DNA of 64,000 nt, taken from Ottowia thiooxydans DSM 14619 (lineage in GTDB: Bacteria; Pseudomonadota; Gammaproteobacteria; Burkholderiales; Burkholderiaceae_C). Position numbers and translations under genes: made by a program. The notes below the pieces were generated by a model. It saw nothing but the letters and a program-made list of their open reading frames with translations, did no database searches and had not been told where the DNA came from. The stretch lies in contig NZ_AUGX01000023.1 of NCBI RefSeq assembly GCF_000422885.1, positions 43,707 to 107,706 of the forward strand, written 5' to 3'. Shown here piece after piece: positions 36,318 to 46,821 of the stretch (position 1 is its first letter; each line of letters starts with the position of its first letter).

Positions 36318-37693
36318 GTGGCTCGCCCAGTACACCCGGTTCTATTGAATCCACGTCGGTGAACCATCAGCTTGCTAACAGCGGTCCATTGGCGTGGCTG
36401 GTGAGTCGGCTGAGAACGCTCAGCGACGCAGAGCAATTCAGCTTGCGTTACATGCCACTAGGAGAATCCAGCCATTGGGCTTTGGGAGAAGGCGCCATAC
36501 GCCACCGCAGTCGGAGGTTCTTCTCGGTGATAGGCGTTCGTGCTGAAGACCAGAATGGCACCCTCATCGAACAACCGCTTCTGGATCAGCGCGAGATTGG
36601 GACGCTAGGCTTGTTCTTGCGCAAGAATCATGGCTTCACCGAAGCTCTTGTGCAGCTCAAAGCCGAACCGGGTAACGTGGGCTTGTTCCAGCTCGCGCCC
36701 TCTTACCAGGCCACAGCCAGCAACACCGATCGGGTGCACGGAGGCGCCAGTCCTCTTTTCGGAGACTGGTTGGGTGGCGACAGTGAATTTGCTTCGGACA
36801 CTTTGCAGTCTGAACAGGGCACGCGCTTTTTTGGCAAACGAAATCGCAATGTGAGCCTGCTCATAAAGGACTCAGACAGGGAAACCTCACCTTTTCATAC
36901 GTGGATTCCCATACGGCAGCTTTGCGGCTTGCTGTCTGAAAATCATCTGGTCAATACCGATCTACGGTCCACGCTCGTCTGCGCTGATTGGCAGATGCTG
37001 GCTGGCGGCGGCGTACCTTTTGAAGGGGAGGGCTTCGCCCAATCCCTGCGCGCGTCTTACGAGCTTCCGGATCAACACGCCATGACCTCCTTGGCTGAGG
37101 TACGCCGAAAAATTTCGCGCTCAGCCGCATGGAAAAAAGCTTCAGAAATCGTTCCCTTGTCAGCGCTGTCTCGGTGGGGTATGGGGGGGGAGGGGCCTTT
37201 TCCTTTGGGAGATACCGAGAGGCCATTTCGGATGCGCCATATTCAGGTTCAATCGGCAAGCAGAGAGGTGCGGTCTTGGGATCAACCTATCTTGCAAAGC
37301 GGTGGCAAGGGGCAAGTGGTGCTGCCTCTCGGATACATGAGCGATATCCCCTACCTTCTTTTCAAGCAGGTGGCCGAGCTAGGCTTTGAGGGGCGAATAG
37401 AGCTTACTTCTGCAGTGCTGGAAGAACCCGGTAGTCCCGAGCAAAGCGACCTGTTTGGGCAGAGCCTGATCGCTGCTGGGCGAGCGATCGTCTCGTGTCG
37501 CCAATCTGAGGAAGGCGGCCGCTTTCTGTTCGATGAAAACGAATACGCCATTGTCGACATCGGCCAGGCGATAAAGCCGCCTGACGGATATCACTGGCTC
37601 TCCATGGCGCAGATATACGCACTCATTCGCCAAGGCGGCGTATTCACCAACGAGGCCAGAAGCGCCTTGTCGCTGCTTCTGAGGTGGTTGTAG
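36314..37693 (+). CDS. NDP-hexose 2,3-dehydratase family protein
   Basis: 459 residues, matching the size and two-half organisation of EvaA/SpnO/TylX3-type enzymes, which remove the C2 hydroxyl of dTDP-4-keto-6-deoxyhexose on the way to 2-deoxysugars. The first half has the family block GNVGLFQLAPSYQATASNTD plus RVHGG, and then WIPIRQLCGLLSENHLVN. The second half has REVRSWDQPIL and GYMSDIPYLLFKQVAELGFE, but the second PS-Q-type block is replaced by ELTSAVLEE, so the C-terminal half may be altered. No 3-ketoreductase or dTDP-sugar genes are nearby. Confidence 0.8.
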   Translation: MSGSPSTPGSIESTSVNHQLANSGPLAWLVSRLRTLSDAEQFSLRYMPLGESSHWALGEGAIRHRSRRFFSVIGVRAEDQNGTLIEQPLLDQREIGTLGLFLRKNHGFTEALVQLKAEPGNVGLFQLAPSYQATASNTDRVHGGASPLFGDWLGGDSEFASDTLQSEQGTRFFGKRNRNVSLLIKDSDRETSPFHTWIPIRQLCGLLSENHLVNTDLRSTLVCADWQMLAGGGVPFEGEGFAQSLRASYELPDQHAMTSLAEVRRKISRSAAWKKASEIVPLSALSRWGMGGEGPFPLGDTERPFRMRHIQVQSASREVRSWDQPILQSGGKGQVVLPLGYMSDIPYLLFKQVAELGFEGRIELTSAVLEEPGSPEQSDLFGQSLIAAGRAIVSCRQSEEGGRFLFDENEYAIVDIGQAIKPPDGYHWLSMAQIYALIRQGGVFTNEARSALSLLLRWL

Positions 37694-37778
37694 CTTTAGG
37701 CGCCCATCGCGCCCTGCCGCTGGCTTTGAGCTGAACTCACTCAAAGTGGTGGGCTGTGTATAGCCCCAGCTTCTTCGT

Positions 37779-37952
37779 CTACGGGATAGCTGTTTCCTCC
37801 GGCGCGTCGGCTCCGTGTACATGAGCATCTTCAGCCACGATCATTAACCCAATCTCCGCCAGCACCAGGGCGAGATCTGCGTGGTCTTTCGCGACTGCCA
37901 TCATTAGTGGGGTCCGGTGTGGTGCGATGTGATGATTGCTCGGGTGAGACAT
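37779..37952 (-). pseudogene. Short ankyrin-repeat ORF, probable gene remnant
   Basis: A 57-residue minus-strand ORF whose middle, RTPLMMAVAKDHADLALVLAE, is one good ankyrin repeat followed by an acidic tail. A single repeat cannot make a stable domain, so it is most likely the end of a larger ankyrin gene that lost its 5' part. A small functional protein cannot be excluded. No other gene is seen in 37694-38125. Confidence 0.5.
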
Positions 37953-38125
37953 CGCCGGTTTTGGGGCAAAACTCGCAAAGCTGAAAAGCCGTGGGGAAGT
38001 TCGTGAGATCCAGTGTGTGAAAGCGTTCTGGGGAGGCAGGTTTTCGCTACCTTTTGCAGTAATAGAGCTTTCAAACGAGTTCCCCTTTGCGCCGGGGCAA
38101 AACGCCCATGTGATGCCTGGACTGC

Positions 38126-38158
38126 AAAAAAAAGAGCCGCACTAGGCGGCTCTTTTTT
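38126..38158 (-). terminator. Terminator of the groESL operon
   Basis: On the minus strand the stem GAGCCGC/GCGGCTC with a 5-nt loop is followed by eight T. The plus strand also has a TTTTTT run after the stem, so it can work in both directions. Confidence 0.9.
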
Positions 38159-38202
38159 AGCAAGCAAGGTAGCACAGGGCTACCTATGGCTGGCGGCAGA
38201 AA

Positions 38203-39852
<1,650 letters not shown>

Positions 39853-39918
39853 TTAAATTCTCCGTTGGGCGTCAAGCGTATGGGCGCACTGCGCACCAGC
39901 TCAACTAAAAAGAGGGGG

Positions 39919-39944
39919 TTGCGTTCACCACACGATGAACGCAA
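39919..39944 (-). other. groES-groEL intercistronic hairpin
   Basis: On the minus strand TTGCGTTCA/TGAACGCAA form a perfect 9-bp stem with an 8-nt loop, followed by CCCCCTCTTTTT. It starts 11 bp after the groES stop. It looks like a leaky attenuator or an mRNA processing hairpin separating groES from groEL. Confidence 0.6.
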
Positions 39945-39954
39945 AACCAAGCGA

Positions 39955-40245
39955 TTACTTTTCGACGACGGCGAAGAGGTCGTCTTCTTTCATCACCAGC
40001 AATTCGTCGCCGTCGACCTTGACGGTCTGGCCACTGTATTTGCCAAACAGGACGCGGTCGCCCACTTTGACGTTCATGGCAGACAACTCGCCTTTGTCGT
40101 TTCTCTTGCCTGGACCCACTGCCAGCACTTCGCCTTGGTCAGGTTTCTCGGCCACGCTGTCCGGAATCACAATGCCGGAGGCAGTTTTGGTTTCGTTCTC
40201 GAGGCGCTTGACGATCACGCGATCGGCTAAGGGGCGCAGTTTCAT
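39955..40245 (-). CDS. groS: Co-chaperonin GroES (10 kDa)
   Basis: 96 residues from the ATG at 40245, preceded by AGGAG at 6 bp; the frame is open to 40350, but that segment is the untranslated leader. Typical Gro[17 protein letters not shown], the mobile loop [18 protein letters not shown] and the [11 protein letters not shown] strand. It caps the GroEL ring. First gene of the operon, under CIRCE/HrcA control. Confidence 0.98.
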   Translation of the reverse strand: MKLRPLADRVIVKRLENETKTASGIVIPDSVAEKPDQGEVLAVGPGKRNDKGELSAMNVKVGDRVLFGKYSGQTVKVDGDELLVMKEDDLFAVVEK

Positions 40246-40343
40246 GAGTTCTCCTGGTAAGTTGATCTGAGGTGATGCTGATAAGCCAAATACGTGGCAA
40301 AAGGCCACACGCGCTGGCAAGAAGAGCGAAGGAGTTTGTGTTG

Positions 40344-40370
40344 TTGGCACTCATCTCCGACGAGTGCTAA
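40344..40370. promoter_or_regulatory. CIRCE element (HrcA operator)
   Basis: TTGGCACTC-N9-GAGTGCTAA matches the CIRCE consensus TTAGCACTC-N9-GAGTGCTAA with a single change. It lies about 100 bp upstream of groES and covers the predicted transcription start. Confidence 0.97.
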
Positions 40371-40398
40371 TGATAAGGGCATTTTTGGTGATTTCAAG
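40370..40398 (-). promoter_or_regulatory. Promoter of groESL
   Basis: TTGAAA (40397-40392), 16-bp spacer and TATCAT (40375-40370) on the minus strand fit sigma-70. The overlapping CTTGAAA followed by GCCCTTAT also partly fits the heat-shock sigma-32 pattern. Transcription would begin inside the CIRCE element. Confidence 0.65.
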
Positions 40399-40683
40399 AA
40401 TGCAATGCGCTGCTTCGGCTGATTCCTCAGTGACTCTTCAACTCTTTTCATGGAGTTCTTGAACTCCAGACACGCTCGCGGCGATGTTCGGTCTCGTGCT
40501 TCGTGCCTCGTCATTCGTCCAGGATCTCACTCTGCTCGGTACCTTGGGGCATTGGTCAAGTGATGAGCTGCTTCAATGGCTTGGCTACGCACTCTGAGCA
40601 CTGGCGCCTGTCGCTTTGGAGCGCGTTGAACTGCATGTTTTGTCTGTGTTTGTACAGGATGTACCCGTGGATGATGTGTATAA

Positions 40684-40729
40684 ATCACCTTTCACTATTT
40701 TTGTGATCACAAAAATAGTGAAAGGTGAT
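40684..40729. promoter_or_regulatory. Perfect 46-bp palindrome upstream of a catabolic operon
   Basis: Every base from 40684 to 40729 pairs with its partner around the centre between 40706 and 40707, with no mismatch and no spacer (centre TTGTGATCACAA). TCAC/GTGA half-sites recur three times in each arm. A -10-like GATAAT overlaps the right end, and the next start codon is 28 bp downstream. It is a strong candidate operator, possibly for the GntR protein encoded by the operon's last gene. The rest of 40399-40683 has no supported gene. Confidence 0.85.
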
Positions 40730-40757
40730 AATATTCTTCCAGATCAACGGAGAAACC

Positions 40758-42047
40758 ATGTTGGACCCTAAACCCGTCACCCCCGCTCGCACGCAGCTTC
40801 CGGCCACCGGCACGTCTTGGAAAGACCTGGAGGTCGCATTGCAAGAGGCCAAGGCATCTGACTACCAATGGAAAGAGGGGCGTATGGCTCTCTATGTGTA
40901 TTGGTTAGATGAGCAATTGGCGGCAGTTGCAAAAGAGGCCTCTTCACTGTTTTTCATGGAGAACGGCCTCGGACGAAAAGCTTTCCCCAGTGTGCAGAAG
41001 TTGGAATCCGAGGTCATTGGTATGGCGCTGTCGCTATTTCATGCGCCGCCGTCCGCAGGCGGAAGCTTCACCTCAGGTGGCACAGAGAGCATTTTTCAGG
41101 CAGTCAAAACAGCGCGCAGCGTTAAACGGGCAGCACAGGCAGCGCAAGGAGTGGACCGGGCTCGATGCAACATCGTCATTCCACGGACGGCGCACCCGGC
41201 GTTTGACAAGGCAGCCTACACACTGGATATGGACGTGATTCGCGTTCCGGTGCTGGCGAATTTCCGAGCTGACGTCGCGGCGATGGCAGACGCTATCGAC
41301 TCCAACACGGCCATGATTGTTGGATCGGCTCCTGGCTATCCTTACGGCGTGTTCGATCCGATTGCCGAGCTCTCAGACTTGGCCGTGGAGAAGAAATTAC
41401 TTCTTCATGTGGACGCATGCGTTGGTGGGTTTTTGGCCCCGTTTATGAAGATGAACGGTTCCAGCATTCCCAACTTTGATTTCGCGCTACCGGGCGTCAG
41501 CAGTCTCTCGGCAGACATCCACAAATATGGATTTTCTGCGAAAGGTGCTTCCCTGATTCTCTATCGTGATCAAGCACTGAAGCAGCACCAGGTTTTTGCT
41601 TTCGATGACTGGCCACGAGGTGCATATTCCACGGAGACATTTCTCGGCACTCGAGCTGCGAGCCCTGTAGCGTCTGCTTGGGCGGTCATGAATTACCTGG
41701 GTAAGGAGGGCTACCAAAAAATTGCTTCGATCGTAGAAGAAACGCAGCAAAAGATGATTGCCGGCGTCAATTCCATTTCCGAGTTGGAAGTTGTTCAGCC
41801 CCACAGCGAACTGTCGTTCGTTCTTTATCGCTCACGGTGCTCGGATGTGGACATCAACGCTGTAGCGGATTGCATGGACGAAAAGGGGTGGTTCGTTGGT
41901 CGTAACGTTGAACCAGTGGCCATTCATTTCATGGTTAATCCAGTTCACGCGCCCGTTCTTGAGCGCTACTTGGCTGATCTCGCCGAATGCGTCACGTTAG
42001 TGAAAACCGAAAAGCTCGTTGGTGTCCTGGACACCACGACCTACTAG
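40758..42047 (+). CDS. PLP-dependent decarboxylase/lyase of the sphingosine-1-phosphate lyase type
   Basis: 429 residues from the ATG at 40758, which has GGAG 5 bp upstream; the longer frame would begin inside the palindrome. Fold-type I PLP enzyme: GGSFTSGGTESIFQAVKTAR (phosphate loop), the cofactor Asp in LLHVDACVGGFLAPF and the Schiff-base Lys in SADIHKYGFSAKG. The pattern is closest to S1P-lyase/glutamate-decarboxylase-like aldehyde lyases. Substrate unknown; the Bug receptor and M81 peptidase downstream suggest breakdown of an imported amino-containing compound. Confidence 0.85.
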   Translation: MLDPKPVTPARTQLPATGTSWKDLEVALQEAKASDYQWKEGRMALYVYWLDEQLAAVAKEASSLFFMENGLGRKAFPSVQKLESEVIGMALSLFHAPPSAGGSFTSGGTESIFQAVKTARSVKRAAQAAQGVDRARCNIVIPRTAHPAFDKAAYTLDMDVIRVPVLANFRADVAAMADAIDSNTAMIVGSAPGYPYGVFDPIAELSDLAVEKKLLLHVDACVGGFLAPFMKMNGSSIPNFDFALPGVSSLSADIHKYGFSAKGASLILYRDQALKQHQVFAFDDWPRGAYSTETFLGTRAASPVASAWAVMNYLGKEGYQKIASIVEETQQKMIAGVNSISELEVVQPHSELSFVLYRSRCSDVDINAVADCMDEKGWFVGRNVEPVAIHFMVNPVHAPVLERYLADLAECVTLVKTEKLVGVLDTTTY

Positions 42048-42102
42048 GTTGTCCGTGCGACACGCTTCCAATTTTCCAGCCATAAAACCGAAAGGATTTC
42101 AC

Positions 42103-43062
42103 ATGATTTCTATGATCTATCGAATCGTCCTGGTCATCACCATTTCTTTGACTGCAACGCTGGTGTCGGCCCAAGACCAGTGGCCTGCACGTGAGGTGGC
42201 GATGACGGTGAATTTTGGAGCGGGTGGTAACACAGATGCAGCTGCTCGGATTGTCTCGCGCGAGATCGCTGCAAAGTTGGGTAAGCCTGTGGTGGTAGTC
42301 AACAAAGGCGGTGCGCAGGGCACCCTTGGGCCATCTTTGCTGGCGAAATACAAGCCAGATGGCTACAACATAGGAGTCGTGACTTTTTCCAGTGTCGCGA
42401 TGTCGCCGCACCTGATGAACCTCAACTACAGCTTGAATGATTTCGACTATCTCGGGGCAATGGGGAAATACCGTTATGGCCTTATCACACGCGGTGACTC
42501 GCCAATAAAAACGCTTGCGCAAATGATCGATGCCGCAAAGACCGGCCAAGGCCTCTTCTACGGGACATCCTCACCTACAGACCTCATAGCTCTGAGCGCA
42601 CTGTCCAGCCTTACTGGTGCCAAGCTACAGGCGGTCCCCTACAAGTCGGGAAGCGACACAGTATTAGGGCTATTGGCAGGCGATATCGTCATCAGCGTCC
42701 AAAACCCTTCAGAAGTGATCGAACACATCAAAACAGGAAAGCTGCGACTGTTGGCATCGCTTAGCGACACGCGTTGGTCGGAATTCCCTGAGATTGCCAC
42801 GGCGAAAGAGCAGGGCTACGACGTGGCCATCAATTCATATGTGGGCATCGCCGCCCCCAAAGCGCTTCCCCTCGACATAAAAACGCGGCTCGAAAGCATT
42901 GTCATGGCGTCCATCCGGGAGAAATCGGTCCAGAATTCGTTGCGAGATGTGGGTTTCGACCCTATCGCACTGGATGGGAACAGTTATAAGTCAGTGCTGG
43001 AGCAGGGCTATAAGTCAATGGGCGCTGCCATACAGGCGGCCAAAATCCCTCGAATCCAATGA
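42103..43062 (+). CDS. Bug-family periplasmic solute-binding receptor
   Basis: 319 residues from the ATG at 42103, preceded by AAAGGA. Signal peptide about 1-23 (MISMIYRIVLVITISL...TLVSAQ), then the Bug motif in altered form (MTVNFGAGGNTDAAARIVS), GGAQGTLGPSLLAKYKPDGY and the conserved VPYKSGSD loop. It should bind an organic acid or related solute in the periplasm. It sits between the PLP enzyme and the M81 peptidase, overlapping the latter as ATGA. No membrane partner genes are nearby. Confidence 0.9.
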   Translation: MISMIYRIVLVITISLTATLVSAQDQWPAREVAMTVNFGAGGNTDAAARIVSREIAAKLGKPVVVVNKGGAQGTLGPSLLAKYKPDGYNIGVVTFSSVAMSPHLMNLNYSLNDFDYLGAMGKYRYGLITRGDSPIKTLAQMIDAAKTGQGLFYGTSSPTDLIALSALSSLTGAKLQAVPYKSGSDTVLGLLAGDIVISVQNPSEVIEHIKTGKLRLLASLSDTRWSEFPEIATAKEQGYDVAINSYVGIAAPKALPLDIKTRLESIVMASIREKSVQNSLRDVGFDPIALDGNSYKSVLEQGYKSMGAAIQAAKIPRIQ

Positions 43063-44582
43063 GTGACACGCTGACTAAACGACGCTATCGCGTTGCTGTG
43101 GCGCGGTTCTACCATGAGTCGAACCGATTCAACCCACAGCCCACGCTTTTGTCTCAGCTATCGGTTCAAGTCGGTGTTGATCTGTTCCCATTCGCTGGAA
43201 GCTCGACATTGGCTGGGATCATTGCCGAACTCGACGAGGCGGGTGTGGAAATCTTGCCGCTCCTTTCCGTGTCGGGCCCTCCAAGCGGGTTGATAGCTCA
43301 GGAGGTTTATGCCGGTGCCAAGGCGCAACTGATATCCATGCTGGTTTCATGCAAACCGGACGCCATAGTTCTCGATTTGCATGGAGCCATGGGTACCACT
43401 GAGCTGGCTGACGCAGATGGAGATTTGCTGTGCGCCATCAGACAAGCCGTGGGCGCCGCGGTGCCGCTGGGTGTCGGTTTGGATCTGCATGCGAACCTCA
43501 CTACGACCATGCTGACCCACGCAGATATTTGTATTGCCTGCAAGGAGAACCCGCATTCTGATGTCATGCAGTGCGGCAAAAGAGTGGCGAGGCTAGTGCT
43601 TTCAATGTTGGACGGGGAGCTGAAACCTGTCACTGCCTGCGCACGCTTACCGATGGCACTCCCAGGTGCCGGCGAAACAGCCACGGGTCCGCTGGCTGAA
43701 ATTCACCAAGCGGCAAGGGATGCCTTGTGCTCATCGCCAGCCATCGAAGACATCTCCATCTACAACGTATTCCGTAGCACGGACCATCAGGAATTCGGTC
43801 AGGTAGTCACCGTTCTGAGCAACGGGCTGCACGCCGAATCACCCGCCATAGCCAAGAGGCTGGTGGGCTTGTTCTGGGAGAACCGAGAACGCTTTGTGGA
43901 CGAGTTGCTCAGCATTGATGAGGCCTTCCGGCATGTAGCTTGCACCCCTGTGGATCGGCCTTTCGTGCTTGCTGACATGGGCGACCGAATCCTCGCAGGC
44001 GCTCCGGGTGACAGTGTGATGCTGCTTTCGGCTGTGCTGGATCATTACCCTCAATTGCGCGGGGCGCTGACCGTGACCGATCCGGAAAATGCCCACAGGG
44101 CGTTGCAGGCGGGCTTGGGCGCGACCGTCACTCTCCAAGCAGGCGGGCAGATAACACCAGGTTTTCATCCCCGGTGTATCACCGGGGAGGTGGTTCATGT
44201 TGGGCTCGGTGATTTTGTGCTCGCAGGTCCGTTCCAGGGAGGTGACCCGAGCTCGCTGGGGCCCTGCGCCGTAGTTTTGGTCGATCGGCGCATAGCCGTT
44301 CTTTTGACCACTCAGGCGGCCTACAGCCACGACCCCGCCGTGCTGACAAGTCAGGGCATCGTCATCGAGGAGCAGGATTTCGTAGTGGTGAAATCCGGCT
44401 ATCATTTCACACTGAACTTCGCCGGACTGGCCACGCCTTTGCTCGTGCGGACTCCCGGGGTCGGGTACTACACCAAGGGAATGTTTAAGTATGAAAAATC
44501 TCGTTTCTGGCCGGATTTTCCGATGTCAGACGCTGATATCGAAGAACGCGTTTTTTCTGAAGCTTCCCGCAGCTTTCAATAG
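43059..44582 (+). CDS. M81-family metallopeptidase (MlrC/microcystinase-like)
   Basis: 507 residues, two-domain M81 family. N-terminal domain: RVAVARFYHESNRFNPQPT, AIVLDLHGAMGTTELADADG, GVGLDLHANLT and FRSTDHQEFGQ, which carry the presumed zinc ligands. The C-terminal MlrC domain starts around 300 (FVLADMGDRILAGAPGDS). MlrC cleaves a linear peptide product of microcystin, but most relatives have unknown substrates and often occur with Bug or ABC receptors and GntR regulators, as here. A specific substrate is not claimed. Confidence 0.9.
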   Translation: MSDTLTKRRYRVAVARFYHESNRFNPQPTLLSQLSVQVGVDLFPFAGSSTLAGIIAELDEAGVEILPLLSVSGPPSGLIAQEVYAGAKAQLISMLVSCKPDAIVLDLHGAMGTTELADADGDLLCAIRQAVGAAVPLGVGLDLHANLTTTMLTHADICIACKENPHSDVMQCGKRVARLVLSMLDGELKPVTACARLPMALPGAGETATGPLAEIHQAARDALCSSPAIEDISIYNVFRSTDHQEFGQVVTVLSNGLHAESPAIAKRLVGLFWENRERFVDELLSIDEAFRHVACTPVDRPFVLADMGDRILAGAPGDSVMLLSAVLDHYPQLRGALTVTDPENAHRALQAGLGATVTLQAGGQITPGFHPRCITGEVVHVGLGDFVLAGPFQGGDPSSLGPCAVVLVDRRIAVLLTTQAAYSHDPAVLTSQGIVIEEQDFVVVKSGYHFTLNFAGLATPLLVRTPGVGYYTKGMFKYEKSRFWPDFPMSDADIEERVFSEASRSFQ

Positions 44583-44605
44583 CGGATGCCAACCGTACGT
44601 GCTTC

Positions 44606-45289
44606 ATGGCGAGTGATGCGACTGAAGGCGCCATGCGCGACGTTGTGTATTCGGGAATACGCACCTCCCTGTTGAGCGGGCTGTTCGCCCCCGGCGAGAA
44701 ATTAATCCTTAGGCAACTGGCCAATGATTTCCAGGTCAGCCTCACCCCTGTGCGTGAAGCCTTGCACCGTTTGGTGATTGAAGGTGTCCTTGTACAGGAG
44801 CACAGTCGCTCGGTGACGGTGCCGCTTCTTTCGAGGGAAAAGATATTCGAGTTGCTCGATATACGTAAGGCCCTCGAAGGCCTTGCCGCTGAGAGGGCGG
44901 CAGAACGTATCACGGCTGAGGAGATTGATCATCTCGAAACCATTGCCCGAATGGTGGATACAGCACGCAGCGCGGACGATGTTTTAACCGACTCCAAACG
45001 GGTGGCGGAATTTCAGTTCAAGCTCTATGCCGCCAGTGGTCTGCCCACATTGCTTCGGCATATAGAGATGCTTTGGCTCCAGACTGGACCGTATCTGAGA
45101 TTGCTGCATCCCGAATACATCGCGAAGATTCAACAGGACCGCCCTCAGTGGCGTTATGAACTGTGCAATGCGCTGCGCAGCAGGGACAAGTCTTCTGCCA
45201 GGCACATTATCGAGCGCGATGTTTCGGAGGCGCTCACTTACATCGCTATGTTGGTGAAGGCAGCCGCATGGATGCGGCCATCTCCATAA
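44606..45289 (+). CDS. GntR-family transcriptional regulator (FCD type)
   Basis: 227 residues. N-terminal winged helix: LSGLFAPGEKLILRQLANDF, then SLTPVREALHRLVIEGVL (recognition helix, about 42-60). The C-terminal FCD ligand domain includes EGLAAERAAERITAEEIDHL and a closing RHIIERDVSEAL. Such proteins usually repress their own catabolic operon and are released by the substrate. It is the last gene of the operon behind the 46-bp palindrome, the natural candidate operator. Confidence 0.92.
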   Translation: MASDATEGAMRDVVYSGIRTSLLSGLFAPGEKLILRQLANDFQVSLTPVREALHRLVIEGVLVQEHSRSVTVPLLSREKIFELLDIRKALEGLAAERAAERITAEEIDHLETIARMVDTARSADDVLTDSKRVAEFQFKLYAASGLPTLLRHIEMLWLQTGPYLRLLHPEYIAKIQQDRPQWRYELCNALRSRDKSSARHIIERDVSEALTYIAMLVKAAAWMRPSP

Positions 45290-45339
45290 GTCGTAGCGAC
45301 GATTTTGGTGCATGTGATGCGGATTCTCCAGATGGGCCC

Positions 45340-46806
45340 CTAGATGTCGCCCAGGCAAAGATATTTCAACTCCAGATAATCTTGAATGCCATGGTGCGAG
45401 CCCTCGCGGCCTAAGCCAGATTGCTTCACTCCGCCAAACGGCACGTGTTCGGTTGCAATGATGCCCGCGTTAATTCCAACCATGCCGTACTCCAAGGCCT
45501 CTGCGACTCGGAAAACACGGCTCACGTCCCGGCTATAGAAGTAGCTGGCCAGGCCGAATTCAGTGTTGTTGGCTGCGTCAATGGCTTCTTGTTCTTTTTC
45601 GAATCGAAAGACGGGTGCGAATGGCCCAAACGTCTCTTCGCGCGCACAAAGCATGTATGGCGTGGCATCCGCCACTACGGTCGGCTGAAAGAACTGGCCT
45701 GCGAGTTTTTGGCCGCCTGCCACTACCCGACCACCTTTGGCTACCGCGTCTTCCAAGTGCTCCTGCACTTTGGCGACGGCCGCCGGTTCAATGAGTGGCC
45801 CCTGTTCCACGCCATGTTCGAACCCATTGCCGACTTTCAATGTTTTCACTTTGGCCGCAAGCTTTTCGATAAATCTGTCGTACACACCATCCTGTACATA
45901 GATCCGGTTGGCACAAACGCATGTCTGTCCAGCGTTCCTGAACTTACTCGCCATGGCACCCGCGACCGCAGAGTCGATGTCTGCGTCGTCAAACACAATG
46001 AATGGCGCGTTGCCTCCAAGTTCCAGGCTCAATTTTTTAACGGTAGGTGCGCTCTGAGCCATCAGAATACGCCCCACTTCGGTCGATCCAGTAAAGCTGA
46101 TGTGGCGGACTACGGGCGATTCGCAAAGCACCTTGCCAATGGCAATACTGTTCTCGCTGTCGGCAGTGAGTATGCTAATGACACCGGCTGGCACACCTGC
46201 GCGCACAGCAAGTTCAACCGCGGCGAGTGCGGTAAGCGGGGTCTGTTCGGCGGGCTTGATCACCACCGGACAGCCCGCTGCCAGCGCAGGCGCTACTTTG
46301 CGGGTGATCATGGCCAGCGGGAAGTTCCAGGGAGTGATGGCGGCGCATACGCCAATGGACTGTTTGATGACCATCAGGCGACGGCTGCTATCGAACGGCG
46401 GCAGGGTCTCGCCGTTGACGCGTTTGGCTTCTTCGGCAAACCATTCGATGAAACTGGCCGCGTAGGCCACTTCTCCCTTCGCTTCGAAGAAAGGCTTGCC
46501 CTGTTCGGCGGTCATGATACGGGCCAGATCTTCCTGGTGAGCCATGAGCAATTCAAACCAGTTCATCAGAATGGCGTGACGTTGCTTGCCAGTGTGTGAG
46601 CGCCAGGCAGGCCAAGCGGTGTCGGCCGAGGCGATGGCTTCTTCCGCATCGGAGGCATGCAGATTGGGTACGTCGGCCAGTTTCAATCCCGTGGCCGGAT
46701 CGTTGACATCAAAGCGACGGCTACCTTTAAACCACTTACCGTTGATAAGGGCGTCGGTTTTCAGCAAAGTCGGATCTTTGAGTGAAGCAAGTGGAGAGGA
46801 TTTCAT
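45340..46806 (-). CDS. gabD: NAD(P)-dependent succinate-semialdehyde dehydrogenase
   Basis: 488 residues, ALDH superfamily. The catalytic Cys is in FRNAGQTCVCANRIYVQ, the general-base Glu in KKLSLELGGNAPFIV, and the cofactor motifs are ITPWNFPLAMITRK and FTGSTEVGRILMAQ. Length and sequence fit GabD. It oxidises succinate semialdehyde, made by the gabT product upstream, to succinate. It lies 15 bp after gabT in the same orientation. Confidence 0.92.
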   Translation of the reverse strand: MKSSPLASLKDPTLLKTDALINGKWFKGSRRFDVNDPATGLKLADVPNLHASDAEEAIASADTAWPAWRSHTGKQRHAILMNWFELLMAHQEDLARIMTAEQGKPFFEAKGEVAYAASFIEWFAEEAKRVNGETLPPFDSSRRLMVIKQSIGVCAAITPWNFPLAMITRKVAPALAAGCPVVIKPAEQTPLTALAAVELAVRAGVPAGVISILTADSENSIAIGKVLCESPVVRHISFTGSTEVGRILMAQSAPTVKKLSLELGGNAPFIVFDDADIDSAVAGAMASKFRNAGQTCVCANRIYVQDGVYDRFIEKLAAKVKTLKVGNGFEHGVEQGPLIEPAAVAKVQEHLEDAVAKGGRVVAGGQKLAGQFFQPTVVADATPYMLCAREETFGPFAPVFRFEKEQEAIDAANNTEFGLASYFYSRDVSRVFRVAEALEYGMVGINAGIIATEHVPFGGVKQSGLGREGSHHGIQDYLELKYLCLGDI

Positions 46807-46821
46807 ATGGATGAACGTTCG

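Noticed and set aside
45421..46599. 392-codon open frame antisense to gabD
   Set aside because: Shadow of a GC-rich gene; gabD has all catalytic motifs.
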